Assembly (NCBI RefSeq): GCF_003288805.1
Contig: NZ_NHYK01000006.1
Coordinates: 1-64,000, forward strand
Length of the DNA: 64,000 bases
Origin: Helicobacter sp. 10-6591
Lineage (GTDB): Bacteria > Campylobacterota > Campylobacteria > Campylobacterales > Helicobacteraceae
Reading direction: 5' to 3'
The notes under the pieces are model-generated. The model did not search any database and was not told the origin of the DNA. It saw only the letters and a list, made by a program, of their open reading frames with translations. The position numbers and the translations under genes were made by a program. How positions within the stretch are numbered: position 1 is the first letter of the stretch; each line of letters opens with the position of its first letter. Below are positions 1-9,138 of this stretch, piece after piece.

Positions 1-2718
1 TGCATAACTAGAACTCTGAGACAACAGATCATTTCTTATAGTAGTAGCATTTGCATACAAGTTTGCATTCTTATAACTTCCCAAAGAAGAACTTGCTCTA
101 TGATGCAAAAAAGAAAGAGTATTCAATGCATTCCCCATAACAGTATCTAAGAATGTAGCTCTTGCAGTAGCTGTAGCTATAAGTGTTCTGTTCAATGCAG
201 CTGCTGCTGTCTTAGAACCATCTATGTTGGCAACAAGACCTCTTAAAAGATCACCTGTTATAGTTACTGCACCATTGCCATCACTTGTTTGTACTTGTGT
301 ATGTGCTACTGCTTGTGCTTTCTGACTTCCTTGTATAGCATTTGCTACTTTGGTGATATCTGTAGTAGTTTCACTGATTGTGAGTTTCTCTAAAGTTATA
401 TTGCCATTACCTTCAAATTGGACTGTTTTCAGATTGCCATTACTACCATTGCTTTGATTCTCTAACTTCCAATCTAGGATTTTTATACTGCCATTCCCAT
501 CGTTTTTGATCACAGTGTTATTGCCTGTTTTTCCTTGATTATCAATTTCTAAAGTTCCATTCCCATTATTTGTGATATTGCCTTTGAGTGTTCCTCCACT
601 TTCATTTCTCACTACTCCTTCTATTTTGCCTTGTTCACCTATTACAAGTACATCTCCACCTTCACTTGAGCCTAATTGGCCTTTATTTGTAATCGCAGCA
701 GTCTTGCCTTTCAAAGTGCCATCTACTTGAATCTTACCTGTGAGTTTGTAAGTGTCTGTGTTATTGCTACTTGAGCCGTTTTTATTATCTTTACCTAGTA
801 CCAAACCACTGCCACTTACTCCTTCTACTGTAGCACCTTGTGCTATCTTTAGGTTTCCAACTACTGTCTGATCACTGTTTCCATTAGTTTTGCTTATATT
901 TATTCCATTGTCTTGACCTCTGATTATTCCTTGCCCCTCTATTTCTAGATTGTTTATAGTTGTGTTTAGAGTACCTCCAGCATTAAAGAATGCTATGCCA
1001 TCTTTCTTGCCTTCTATGGTTCCAGAATTTTTGAGATTGCTTATACTCCCACCTTCTATAAAGACTCCATAGTCTCCACCTGTGATAGTGCCTTTGTTTT
1101 TGTTTTCTATAGTGCCGTATATTGGTTTTTTATGAGTAACAGCAGCAATCACAATACCTGCAGAATAATCTCCATTGGAATTACTTGGACTACCATTACC
1201 ATTTGTTATTGTTATCTTGCCTTCGTTTATGATGTTTTGGATAGTCATAAAATCACTAACCATATAGATTCCAGCATTTCCAGCTTCAATAGTGCCTGTG
1301 TTTTTGATAGTTCCAATATTGATATTATTGCTGTTCCCATTGTCGTTAGCTTGTCGGGCTATTGAGATTCCAGCTCTCTTGCCTTTGAGTGTTCCTCTGT
1401 TTTCAAGGTTTTTGATACTAGAAGTTTCACCATTGCCAGCTTGCACACGGATTGCTGCATGTATCAGATGTGCATTACCATATTTGAAGCCATCATTTTG
1501 GTTGTTTGAGCCATTATTACCTTGGCTTTCACTCTCTATAATTCCCTCATTGATAAAAGTTTCAATAGTACTAGCATTTAAATACACTGCATTGTTTTTA
1601 CTTGCCTTGATAGTTCCAGAGTTTGTAAAGTTTGTGATAGTAGCTTTGTAGAGATCTATGCTTCGGCTGCTACGATTGTTAGTACTACTGCTGCTACCAC
1701 TGCTGCCACCATTATTATTAGCATTTGAGGTTTCTATCGTTCCAGAGTTTTTAAAGCTTGTGATAGTTGTGTTATAAAACTGTAAAGCCCCTTCACTTCC
1801 ATCTGTCTTTCCTTCTGCCTTTATCGTTCCCTCATTGATAAAAGTGCCAAGTATATTTCTACTTCCCTCTTTTACCTTTATTGCAACCGCACTTCCAGTC
1901 GCTGAAATAAGCTTGCCGCTTTCATTTTTAAATGTCTCAATCTTAGCGCCATTTTGGAGTCTTACAGCAGCACCGTTATCTGTTGATTCTATAGTGCCCT
2001 TATTAGTGAAATTTTTCACAACAGTTTGGCCACCATTATTCTGCCCATCTGTATAGAGATAGACTGTATCTGCAGTACTGTTTGATTTTATTGTTCCATT
2101 ATTTTCAAAGTTGTCTATTGTAGAGCCACCACGAAAGATTATGTTCCATTTATTGCCACTATCTCCATTAATCGTTCTATTAAGAGTAGCTCCTTCTTTT
2201 ATTGTTATCTTAGGAACAATAATTTTATTATTATCAGCTTTATTACCCACTTCTAGGGTTGGCTTCTTATCGTTGTTTGTTTCTTTTTTTATAATAAGTG
2301 AGCTTATACGGCCATCAGCATCATTTTTGGTAGTGATAATGCCATCAGTCAAATCTGTAATTGTGGTGGTATGACTGGCATCACTTCCATTTCCAGTGTG
2401 ATTGCTTTGACTGCTTCCGCCATTACTTCCTTTAATCTCCCACTTATTATCTGGATGATTAGCTACTGCACTTGAGACACAAAGAGACAAAGCTGCTATG
2501 GTTGAGACAAACTTAGGAATAAAGTTTCTTGATTGTTTCAAAGTCTTTCTTCCTTTCACTCCTCTAGCTTTCGCTTTAGAATCTACTTTAACCTTAGAAT
2601 TTACTTGCATTTCTTTTACTCCTTTCACTCCAACTTTAGAATCTATTTTCATTTTAGAATCTACTTGCATTTTCAACTCCTCTCCAACAACTTCTATTCC
2701 TAAATTCTTATGTTTCAT
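1..2718 (-). CDS. Autotransporter adhesin/VacA-like passenger protein (3' end outside window)
   Basis: The minus-strand frame is open for 906 codons from ATG at 2718 (GGAG ribosome-binding site just upstream) to the window edge, so the C-terminus is missing. The N-terminus is an unusual basic extension of about 65 residues with repeated VDSK/NSKVK-type units, then a signal segment (IPKFVSTIAALSLCVSSAVA) with probable cleavage before NHP. The passenger consists of Ser/Asn/Gly-rich beta-helix-like repeats in which 'N.G.I' and 'NFTN.GTI' strings recur. Near the window edge the sequence becomes helical (SKTAAAALNRTLIATATARA), as in linkers before autotransporter beta-barrels, so the barrel should lie beyond base 1. 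This type V secreted surface protein would be exported by Sec and displayed on the outer membrane. The exact family (VacA-like, ImaA-like or other) cannot be fixed without the barrel. Confidence 0.85.
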   Translation of the reverse strand, partial: MKHKNLGIEVVGEELKMQVDSKMKIDSKVGVKGVKEMQVNSKVKVDSKAKARGVKGRKTLKQSRNFIPKFVSTIAALSLCVSSAVANHPDNKWEIKGSNGGSSQSNHTGNGSDASHTTTITDLTDGIITTKNDADGRISSLIIKKETNNDKKPTLEVGNKADNNKIIVPKITIKEGATLNRTINGDSGNKWNIIFRGGSTIDNFENNGTIKSNSTADTVYLYTDGQNNGGQTVVKNFTNKGTIESTDNGAAVRLQNGAKIETFKNESGKLISATGSAVAIKVKEGSRNILGTFINEGTIKAEGKTDGSEGALQFYNTTITSFKNSGTIETSNANNNGGSSGSSSSTNNRSSRSIDLYKATITNFTNSGTIKASKNNAVYLNASTIETFINEGIIESESQGNNGSNNQNDGFKYGNAHLIHAAIRVQAGNGETSSIKNLENRGTLKGKRAGISIARQANDNGNSNNINIGTIKNTGTIEAGNAGIYMVSDFMTIQNIINEGKITITNGNGSPSNSNGDYSAGIVIAAVTHKKPIYGTIENKNKGTITGGDYGVFIEGGSISNLKNSGTIEGKKDGIAFFNAGGTLNTTINNLEIEGQGIIRGQDNGINISKTNGNSDQTVVGNLKIAQGATVEGVSGSGLVLGKDNKNGSSSNNTDTYKLTGKIQVDGTLKGKTAAITNKGQLGSSEGGDVLVIGEQGKIEGVVRNESGGTLKGNITNNGNGTLEIDNQGKTGNNTVIKNDGNGSIKILDWKLENQSNGSNGNLKTVQFEGNGNITLEKLTISETTTDITKVANAIQGSQKAQAVAHTQVQTSDGNGAVTITGDLLRGLVANIDGSKTAAAALNRTLIATATARATFLDTVMGNALNTLSFLHHRASSSLGSYKNANLYANATTIRNDLLSQSSSYA

Positions 2719-2869
2719 TTTTAGCTCCTTTACTTCCAAATACTTCCAAATCTGAAGCTTTGTAAAAGCTTCAGATTCTTTCAATTTTCCCTACAAAATC
2801 TTTGAAAGCTCGCCTTGCAAAGATTTCCCCTTGCAAAGATTTCTCCTTAAACAAAGATTTTCCCCAAAA

Positions 2870-2889
2870 AAAGATTTTCTAAAATCTTT
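2870..2889. repeat. Inverted repeat at the 5' end of the autotransporter leader
   Basis: AAAGATTTT-CT-AAAATCTTT is a 9-bp perfect inverted repeat starting within a few bases of the predicted transcription start. It could form a 5'-terminal mRNA hairpin. Further AAAGATTT copies follow through the leader (2814-2864). Confidence 0.6.
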
Positions 2890-2898
2890 GAACTCCCA

Positions 2899-2927
2899 AT
2901 TGTATAAGGGATAAAAAAAAAAAAAAA
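2899..2927 (-). promoter_or_regulatory. Autotransporter promoter with T15 tract
   Basis: On the minus strand a run of 15 T (2927-2913) is followed after 8 nt by TACAAT (2904-2899), a good -10 box. The T run therefore covers the usual -35/spacer position. Transcription would start near 2892, giving a leader of about 170 nt. A tract this long is expected to slip during replication and change promoter strength, as described for the H. pylori sabA promoter. Phase variation of this promoter is inferred. Confidence 0.6.
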
Positions 2928-3014
2928 GCACTTATTCTCAAAAAAACACACAAATTTCCAATAAGGTGTAAAAAAGAAACAAAAAAAGCAACAAAAAAAA
3001 GAAGAAAAGTGTAT

Positions 3015-3030
3015 CTTGTCTTAAGACAAG
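3015..3030 (-). terminator. Probable terminator of purL-smpB
   Basis: CTTGTCTTAAGACAAG is a perfect 16-bp palindrome about 50 nt after the smpB stop. Read on the minus strand it is followed by ATACACTTTTC and a longer T-rich stretch, consistent with an intrinsic terminator. Confidence 0.5.
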
Positions 3031-3078
3031 GGGCAATGTGTCATAACTACTGCGTTTTATGTATATGCGCTAAACAAA

Positions 3079-3570
3079 TCATTTGTACAAAGCCTCTTTC
3101 ATAGCGCTTTGTGCGTCTTTGAGCTGCTGTTTTTTCTTTAAAGATTCTCGTTTGTCATAGAGTTTTTTGCCTCTAACAAGTGCGATTTGTACTTTCAGTT
3201 TGTTTTTGTGATTGAAATACAAACTTAAAGGCACAATGCTCAAGCCCTGTGTCGATACGCTTCCTAAGAGTTTTGTAATCTGCTTTTTATGTAACAAAAG
3301 TTTGCGTATGCGTCTTTGGTCTGGTCTAAAATGTAGATTTGTATGCTCAAGAGCCGAAAAATGCGCGTTGAACAGAAATGCTTCAGCTTTGATAATGCGC
3401 ACAAAACTATCTTTAAGATTGACTTTATTTGCACGTGCTGCTTTGACTTCACTACCAAGCAGTGAGATTCCAGCCTCCAGACTTTCTAGAATCTCATAGT
3501 CAAAAAATGCTTTCTTGTTTTTTGCTACTTCTTTGGATTGCAACTTTTGCGCTTTTGGACCTTTACCCAC
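3079..3570 (-). CDS. smpB: SsrA-binding protein SmpB
   Basis: This 163-residue protein matches SmpB along its length: the oligonucleotide-binding barrel with 'KKAFFDYEILESLEAGISL' and 'GSEVKAARANKVNLKDSFV', and a basic C-terminal tail (GKKLYDKRESLKKK) that enters the ribosomal decoding site in the family. It carries tmRNA to stalled ribosomes for trans-translation. It starts 8 nt after the purL stop on the same strand, so the two are probably co-transcribed. No tmRNA gene was seen in the window. Confidence 0.96.
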   Translation of the reverse strand: MGKGPKAQKLQSKEVAKNKKAFFDYEILESLEAGISLLGSEVKAARANKVNLKDSFVRIIKAEAFLFNAHFSALEHTNLHFRPDQRRIRKLLLHKKQITKLLGSVSTQGLSIVPLSLYFNHKNKLKVQIALVRGKKLYDKRESLKKKQQLKDAQSAMKEALYK

Positions 3571-3578
3571 TGCTAACC

Positions 3579-5801
3579 CTACAAAGTGGAAATCTTTGCA
3601 AAGCTTTCAAAATAAAGTTTTTTAGCTTCATGCAAACTCATATCTATAGAATCTATACAGATTCTCTGCCCCATTACAACGCCTAAATTTTGCGCTTGCA
3701 ATTTATAAGTCTTAATCTGGCTTAAAATCTTTTCCACCTTACTCGCATGAACTTCTATAACGACACAACTGGGAGTTTGCGCAAAAAGTAATTGCCAATT
3801 TGTGTATCCAGTCTGAACTCTGATCCCCTTATTGCCAAGCAATGCCATTTTTGCTAACGCGATTGCCAAGCCACCTTGATTGAGATTTTTAGCACTTAGG
3901 ATGTCTCCTTGATGGATGGTCTCATACAAAAAATCCCAAAGCCTTGATTCTGTATGCAAATCAATGCGTGGCACTTGCCCATAGATTCTATCCTCGCAAA
4001 GCTTTTGGGCTAAACTCGCGCTAAAGTTCTCTTCTAGCTTCCCAACAAGCATAAGTGTGCTACCCGTCTGCACCAAGGCACTTTTAATAGCTTTATTGCT
4101 ATCTTGTATCACACCTACGCTCACAATGCTTGGCGTAGGATAAATGTCCTTGCCATCGCTTTGGTTATGTAGCGAGACATTCCCGCTGACAACTGGGGTA
4201 TTAAGAATCTTGCAGGCCTCTTTGATTCCCTCGCAGCTTTGAGAAAACTCCCACATCACTTCGGGATTATTTGGCGAACCGAAGTTAAGACAATCACTAA
4301 TTGCTAGCGGTCTGGCGCCTCTTGTAGCACAATCCCTACCAGCAGCACTAACACTTAATTTTGCTCCCTCTTTTGGATTGAGATAGCTTGCACGCACATC
4401 ACAATACACACTCATCCCAACCCCTACGCCACTCTCTTTGACACGTATCAAACTCGCATCACACTCACCCGGACCTACAATGGTATTTGTCTGTACGCTA
4501 CTATCATACTGGCTATACACCCATTTTTTATCGCTTACCTCAACAGATTCCAAAAGCTTTTGGAAGACCTCTTGCGCATTCAAATCCGTATTGATACAAC
4601 TAGCGATTACAGATTCTCTTTTTATCTCTTTTACTTCTCTATCAAGAATGGGTGCATTATTGCTTAACTCATCTATTGGGATTGTGGCACACAAGTCCCC
4701 ATACCAAAACAACTCCATCACACCACTATCAGTAACCTCGCCAATCACAGCTACATCCACTTCCCATTTCTTAAAAATCTCCATGACTTTCTCTTCGCTA
4801 CCTTTTTTTGCGCAGATGAGCATTCTCTCTTGGGATTCGCTTAGCATCAGTTCATAAGGATTCATAGCAGATTCTCTCATTGGAACCTTGTCAAGATAAA
4901 GTCTCATACCACTTCCACTTTTCCCTGCCATTTCAAAGCTTGAGCTTGTAAGTCCTGCCGCACCCATATCCTGAATCCCCACGATATAGTCATTCTTAAA
5001 TAACTCCAAACAAGCTTCTAATAAAAGCTTTTCAGCAAATGGATCGCCTATCTGCACACTTGAGCGCAAAGCCTTTGTGCCGGATGTAAAGCTATCACTG
5101 CTCATTACCGCTCCACCTAAGCCATCTCGTCCAGTTTTTGAACCAACATAAATTACTGGATTGCCTACACCTTCGGCTTTCGCGTAGAAAACCTCCTCTT
5201 TTCTTGCAAGTCCTAAACAAAAGGCATTGACCAATATATTACCGTTATAGCTTGATTCAAAGCTCATCTCCCCGCCAATTGTAGGCACCCCCATACAATT
5301 ACCATAGCTACCAATCCCCTCGACCACTCCACGCAAAAGATAACGATGTTTTCTGCCAATCTCCTTAGAATCTGTAATATCCCCAAAACGGATAGAATTA
5401 AGGCTTGCTACAGGCCGCGCACCCATTGTAAAAATATCGCGCATGATGCCGCCAACGCCTGTAGCCGCACCTGCATTTGGCTCGATGAAACTCGGATGGT
5501 TATGGGATTCTATTTTAAAAACCGCGACAATACCGCCTCCTATATCAATCACACCAGCATTCTCTCCAGGACCTTGCACTACCCAAGGTGCGCTTATAGG
5601 GAAGCCTTGTAGATATTTCTTGCTTGATTTATAACTGCAATGCTCACTCCACATAGAAGAAAATATCCCTATCTCAATGAGATTTGGCTCTCTCTTAAGG
5701 ATTTCTTTGATGCGAGAATAATCTTGCAAACTCAATTTGTGTGAATCTAGTACGGCTTGTAACTCAGTAATCGGGGAGGTAAGGTGAGAAATATCGCGCA
5801 T
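3579..5801 (-). CDS. purL: Phosphoribosylformylglycinamidine synthase subunit PurL
   Basis: The 740-residue protein is the short (small-type) PurL, which works with separate PurS and PurQ subunits to convert FGAR to FGAM in purine synthesis. Visible motifs include '[13 protein letters not shown]', '[14 protein letters not shown]', '[11 protein letters not shown]' with the nucleotide-binding region, and the second AIRS-like half ([26 protein letters not shown]). I chose ATG at 5801 ([10 protein letters not shown]), which has GAGG 5 nt upstream. The frame stays open 20 codons further, but that would run into the promoter. It is divergent from trpE and upstream of smpB. Confidence 0.96.
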   Translation of the reverse strand: MRDISHLTSPITELQAVLDSHKLSLQDYSRIKEILKREPNLIEIGIFSSMWSEHCSYKSSKKYLQGFPISAPWVVQGPGENAGVIDIGGGIVAVFKIESHNHPSFIEPNAGAATGVGGIMRDIFTMGARPVASLNSIRFGDITDSKEIGRKHRYLLRGVVEGIGSYGNCMGVPTIGGEMSFESSYNGNILVNAFCLGLARKEEVFYAKAEGVGNPVIYVGSKTGRDGLGGAVMSSDSFTSGTKALRSSVQIGDPFAEKLLLEACLELFKNDYIVGIQDMGAAGLTSSSFEMAGKSGSGMRLYLDKVPMRESAMNPYELMLSESQERMLICAKKGSEEKVMEIFKKWEVDVAVIGEVTDSGVMELFWYGDLCATIPIDELSNNAPILDREVKEIKRESVIASCINTDLNAQEVFQKLLESVEVSDKKWVYSQYDSSVQTNTIVGPGECDASLIRVKESGVGVGMSVYCDVRASYLNPKEGAKLSVSAAGRDCATRGARPLAISDCLNFGSPNNPEVMWEFSQSCEGIKEACKILNTPVVSGNVSLHNQSDGKDIYPTPSIVSVGVIQDSNKAIKSALVQTGSTLMLVGKLEENFSASLAQKLCEDRIYGQVPRIDLHTESRLWDFLYETIHQGDILSAKNLNQGGLAIALAKMALLGNKGIRVQTGYTNWQLLFAQTPSCVVIEVHASKVEKILSQIKTYKLQAQNLGVVMGQRICIDSIDMSLHEAKKLYFESFAKISTL

Positions 5802-5840
5802 AAAAACCTCATAAATATTAAAGAAGTAAGTGGGGCTTGC

Positions 5841-5846
5841 ATTGTA
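5841..5846 (-). promoter_or_regulatory. Probable purL -10 box
   Basis: TACAAT on the minus strand lies about 40 nt upstream of the chosen purL start, preceded by AT-rich DNA. This supports the start at 5801 rather than 5861. Confidence 0.4.
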
Positions 5847-5902
5847 GCATTGTTTGAGCATAAATTCTTGCTAACCCAACTCCTTGAAGCCAAGCATTGG
5901 GT

Positions 5903-5908
5903 TATAAT
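5903..5908 (+). promoter_or_regulatory. trpE -10 box
   Basis: A perfect TATAAT lies 34 nt before the trpE ATG. The leader is too short for a classic Trp-codon attenuator and none is seen. Confidence 0.55.
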
Positions 5909-5942
5909 TCCAGCTTTATCCCTCTTACACACAAGGCAGAAA

Positions 5943-7421
5943 ATGCACACTATCTATCCTAGTTTAGAACAGATCACAGAGCTTCCTGCTTTAGAGCAAT
6001 ACAAGCGGGTTGCAATCACAAAAGAGATTTATTCTGACTTTATAACTCCTATTGAAGTATTGCGGATTCTTAAAAATGTCTCAAAACATATATTTTTACT
6101 TGAAAGCGTGGAGGATAAAAAAACTTGGGGACGTTGGAGTTTTTTAGGTTTTGAGCCAAGTTTAGAAATCGTATGCAAAGACTGGAATATCTACATAAAG
6201 GACCTAAAAAACATAACAACAAAGCAATTTCGTGGAGAGCCAAAGAAAGCCATAGAGGACATTTTAGAAAACTACAAAAGCCCAAAATTTGACAAGCACC
6301 CTCCTTTTAGCGGTGGTCTTGTAGGCTACTTTGCCTACGAATATATCCGCTATAGCGAATCCCATCTTGACTTCAAAAACCCTGACAGCAAGTTTCATGA
6401 TGTGGATTTGATGCTTTTTGACACATTGATTGCATTTGATAATCTCAGGCAAAAAATTGTGCTCATAACAAATATCACGCTTGAAAACCTTACAGATTCT
6501 TATGAGAGCGGAAAAGAAAAGCTAAAAACTTTAGAGAATCTCCTCTATAATGGCACAAAAGCCTCTATAAAGCCCATAAAGCTCTTAACCCAAATGCAAT
6601 CAGACTTTAACGAAGTCCAGTATCACCAAATGGTAAGCAAAGCAAAGCGCTACATCTTTGAAGGCGATATTTTCCAAGTCGTACTTTCAAACCCAAAACG
6701 TGCAAAAGCAGAGGGAAGTCTCTTTGATGTGTATAGAATCTTGCGCACTAGTAATCCCTCGCCTTATATGTTTTATTTGTGTAGTGATAGTCTTGAGATA
6801 GCTGGTGCTTCTCCTGAGACCTTAGTCAAGCTTACAGATTCCAAGCTCTATACATACCCATTGGCTGGCTCTCGCCCTTCAGGCAAGAATGAGGAGGAGG
6901 ATATATCGCTTGCAAAAGAGCTTTTGAGTGATCAGAAGGAATTAGCAGAGCACAATATGCTTGTAGATCTGGGACGCAATGATATTGGCAAGATAGCCAA
7001 ACTTGGCAGTGTCAAGGTAGAAAAATATATGGATATTCAGCGCTATTCTCATATTATGCATCTAGGCTCAACTATCAGCGGGATAATAGACCCTAACAGG
7101 AATGCACTCGATGCTATCGCCTCTATCTTGCCAGCTGGCACATTAAGCGGCGCACCAAAAATCAGAGCTTGCGAGATTATCAATGAGTTAGAAGGAAGCG
7201 AGCGGGGAATCTATGGCGGAGCAATAGGCTATCTTGATTTTTCAGGCAATATGGATACTTGCATTGGAATTCGTCTGGTCTATAAGATGGGCGAAGATAT
7301 ATGCGTACGATCAGGTGCTGGGATTGTCATAGATAGTGATGAAAGTAAGGAATACCAAGAATGTGATAATAAAGCCCAAGCACTCATCACAGCACTACAA
7401 CTTGCACAACTTATGCACTAG
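5943..7421 (+). CDS. trpE: Anthranilate synthase component I
   Basis: This 492-residue protein converts chorismate to anthranilate using ammonia supplied by TrpG. The N-terminal half contains LLES (residues 52-55), the family's tryptophan feedback-binding motif. The C-terminal chorismate-binding half has 'FQVVLSNPKR', 'NPSPYMFYL', 'GASPETLVKL', 'AGSRPSGKN', 'EHNMLVDLGRNDIG' and 'GAPKIRACEII'. The ATG at 5943 follows AAGGCAGAAA and the TATAAT box; the longer frame begins inside purL. trpG follows after 58 nt. No other trp genes follow, unlike the trpEDCBA-type operon of H. pylori. Confidence 0.96.
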   Translation: MHTIYPSLEQITELPALEQYKRVAITKEIYSDFITPIEVLRILKNVSKHIFLLESVEDKKTWGRWSFLGFEPSLEIVCKDWNIYIKDLKNITTKQFRGEPKKAIEDILENYKSPKFDKHPPFSGGLVGYFAYEYIRYSESHLDFKNPDSKFHDVDLMLFDTLIAFDNLRQKIVLITNITLENLTDSYESGKEKLKTLENLLYNGTKASIKPIKLLTQMQSDFNEVQYHQMVSKAKRYIFEGDIFQVVLSNPKRAKAEGSLFDVYRILRTSNPSPYMFYLCSDSLEIAGASPETLVKLTDSKLYTYPLAGSRPSGKNEEEDISLAKELLSDQKELAEHNMLVDLGRNDIGKIAKLGSVKVEKYMDIQRYSHIMHLGSTISGIIDPNRNALDAIASILPAGTLSGAPKIRACEIINELEGSERGIYGGAIGYLDFSGNMDTCIGIRLVYKMGEDICVRSGAGIVIDSDESKEYQECDNKAQALITALQLAQLMH

Positions 7422-7479
7422 GGCTCCAAAACTTTCACTAAGATTCCATATAGTTATACAATCAATACAAAGGCAGGCA

Positions 7480-8046
7480 ATGATAGTTCTTATCGATAAT
7501 TACGACAGCTTTTCTTACAATCTCTACCAACTTCTTGGCGCATTTGACCCGGAGATTAAAGTAGTGCGTAATGATGAGTTGAGCGTACAAGAAATAGAGC
7601 GCCTCAACCCCCAAGCACTTGTGCTCTCACCCGGACCCGGTAAGCCTGAAGATTCTGGAATCTGCATAGAGGCAATCAAATATTTTGCTGGAAAGATACC
7701 TATTTTAGGCGTGTGTCTTGGCCACCAAGCAATCGTTTGCGCCTTTGGGGGTAAAGTCGGCTATGCGCCCTGTATAATGCATGGCAAGACCTCAATCATA
7801 AGTCTTGATACTACCTCTAGACTTTTTGCAAATTTTGATACAAGTCTAAAAGTAGCACGTTATCACTCTCTTTGCGCTATCAAGGAGTATCTGCCAAAAT
7901 GCCTCAAAGTCATTGCAATATCCAAAGATGATGAAATTATGGCGCTTGAGCATAAGGAGTATGCTATCTTTGGTGTGCAATTCCACCCAGAATCCATAAT
8001 GACAGAGCGCGGAGCAGATATGATAAAAAATATTTTGTCTCAATAG
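7480..8046 (+). CDS. trpG: Anthranilate synthase component II (glutamine amidotransferase)
   Basis: The 188-residue class I glutamine amidotransferase domain shows the nucleophile in 'LGVCLGHQAI' (Cys79), the oxyanion strand 'LSPGPGKPED' and the His-Glu pair in 'GVQFHPESIM'. It releases ammonia from glutamine for TrpE. ATG 7480 follows AAAGGCAGGCA; the preceding codons of the open frame overlap trpE. The 188-residue length and pairing with trpE favour TrpG, although the same domain could also serve as PabA in folate synthesis. Confidence 0.92.
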   Translation: MIVLIDNYDSFSYNLYQLLGAFDPEIKVVRNDELSVQEIERLNPQALVLSPGPGKPEDSGICIEAIKYFAGKIPILGVCLGHQAIVCAFGGKVGYAPCIMHGKTSIISLDTTSRLFANFDTSLKVARYHSLCAIKEYLPKCLKVIAISKDDEIMALEHKEYAIFGVQFHPESIMTERGADMIKNILSQ

Positions 8047-8085
8047 AAGTTACTAACTGAAGTTTAAAAAGGTTTGGGGAAAGAC

Positions 8086-8126
8086 TAAAAAAGCCAAGAG
8101 ACTACAACCAAGTCTCTCTGAAGGCT
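8086..8126 (-). terminator. Intrinsic terminator after the outer-membrane protein gene
   Basis: Read on the minus strand, AGAGACT-7 nt-AGTCTCT is enclosed by an outer AGCC/GGCT pair and followed by TTTTTT. It lies just after the stop of the gene ending at 8132. It could also serve trpG from the other side, but no T run follows in that direction. Confidence 0.7.
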
Positions 8127-8131
8127 CTATC

Positions 8132-8890
8132 TCAAAAGACCAAGCTTATTTGCGCATAAATGCTAGGTAAGAATCTTGCAACAATCTCTTTTTCAATGTT
8201 GTTGCCATTTTGCTTTTCAAAATGACAACCATTGCTTGCTCCAAAAGCCTGCTTACATGCATGTCCATCCAAATAGAACTTATCCTTGCTAGAGGTTATC
8301 TTTGCAGATTGTAAAGCCACAACTGGCACCTTTACGCCTAATTCAAACAGAAGCTTTCCGACTGGTTGATAAACAGCGACATTCGCATAAGGTATCATGT
8401 TTCTTGAGCCCGGTCTTTGTGCTAAGAACTTTGCCAAATCACCCTTGATAAAATCAACTCCACCGCCAAGAGCTATCCCTAGAGTATTAGGACCGCCAAA
8501 TCCTATCATCAAATCCGCCCCTGCACCATAGCTATAGTATTTGAGATTTGTAAGAGGAAACTCATTCTCTTTAAGTGCAGTACCATAAGAGAAAGTCCCT
8601 GCATCATAAGAACCATAGATTCGCAACCCACTCTTGCGATTTGGAGCAAGGATAAGACCGGCTTTGTATCCATAAGTAGTATTGATTCCCAATCCAACGT
8701 CATTGCCCTTTTGTACACCTGATGGTTGTTGTACATTATTATTATTATTTGTAACAATCTTAGGATCTTTTACGCTTGCATGTTGTTCGAATCTGCTCAA
8801 CTCCACCCCAATATCTCCAGCTACAAACAGACCACTACTTAATCCAAAACAACTTCCAGCTAATGCCCCTAATGCTATCAACTTTTTCAT
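8132..8890 (-). CDS. Helicobacter outer-membrane beta-barrel protein
   Basis: The 252-residue protein starts with a signal peptide (MKKLIALGALAGSCFGLSSG), then alternating hydrophobic/glycine-rich strands (SYGAGADLMIGFGG, GIALGGGVDFI) and ends in ...YAQISLVF. A C-terminal Phe is typical of barrels inserted by BamA. Two cysteines (HACKQAF...NGCHF) may form a loop disulfide. An (AAT)5 repeat encodes five Asn residues near residue 48. ATG 8890 follows AGGAATTACG; the longer frame has no signal-peptide logic. It belongs to the broad Helicobacter OMP class; I cannot name the member. An A14 tract lies upstream. Confidence 0.8.
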   Translation of the reverse strand: MKKLIALGALAGSCFGLSSGLFVAGDIGVELSRFEQHASVKDPKIVTNNNNNVQQPSGVQKGNDVGLGINTTYGYKAGLILAPNRKSGLRIYGSYDAGTFSYGTALKENEFPLTNLKYYSYGAGADLMIGFGGPNTLGIALGGGVDFIKGDLAKFLAQRPGSRNMIPYANVAVYQPVGKLLFELGVKVPVVALQSAKITSSKDKFYLDGHACKQAFGASNGCHFEKQNGNNIEKEIVARFLPSIYAQISLVF

Positions 8891-8933
8891 CGTAATTCCT
8901 TTCGTACTGATTTTTCGACAAACGCCGCGGGCT

Positions 8934-8972
8934 ATTATGCAAAGCAAACAGTTAATAATTTTTTTTTTTTTT
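8934..8972 (-). promoter_or_regulatory. OMP promoter region with A14 tract
   Basis: On the minus strand 14 consecutive A (8972-8959) end 19 nt before CATAAT (8939-8934), a plausible -10 box 44 nt upstream of the OMP start. The tract sits at about -32 to -45, where its length could change promoter activity. Function is inferred. Confidence 0.45.
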
Positions 8973-9138
8973 AGTTTCAGGATTTATTTTTAAAATTCTA
9001 TTACTAAAAGTAGCAAATACCTTAGGCATTATCCTATGTAAAACAAAAATGTCTCATTCTGATTTGGAATCCAAGTGATAATCGCTCACACCAACAAAGA
9101 AGCAACCCTTGAAGCCTATTAAAAATTTACAACCAAGA

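Larger units (their letters stand above)
2719..3078. other. 360-bp intergenic region: smpB terminator, T-tract promoter and long leader
   Basis: No gene is seen here. On the minus strand it holds, in order, a hairpin after smpB (3015-3030), a T-rich stretch, a T15 tract with a TACAAT -10 box, a 20-nt inverted repeat, and a leader of about 170 nt rich in AAATCTTTG repeats that ends at the autotransporter ribosome-binding site. Confidence 0.7.

Noticed and set aside
1292-2056. Plus-strand open frames within the autotransporter
   Set aside because: They are antisense shadows of the repetitive passenger; the minus-strand frame is open throughout with a signal peptide.
3212-3499. Plus-strand frame opposite smpB
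   Set aside because: SmpB fits its family over the full length; the antisense frame has no motif or start signal.
5909-5942. Possible tryptophan leader peptide/attenuator before trpE
   Set aside because: Only about 30 nt lie between the -10 box and ATG, with no small frame containing tandem Trp codons.
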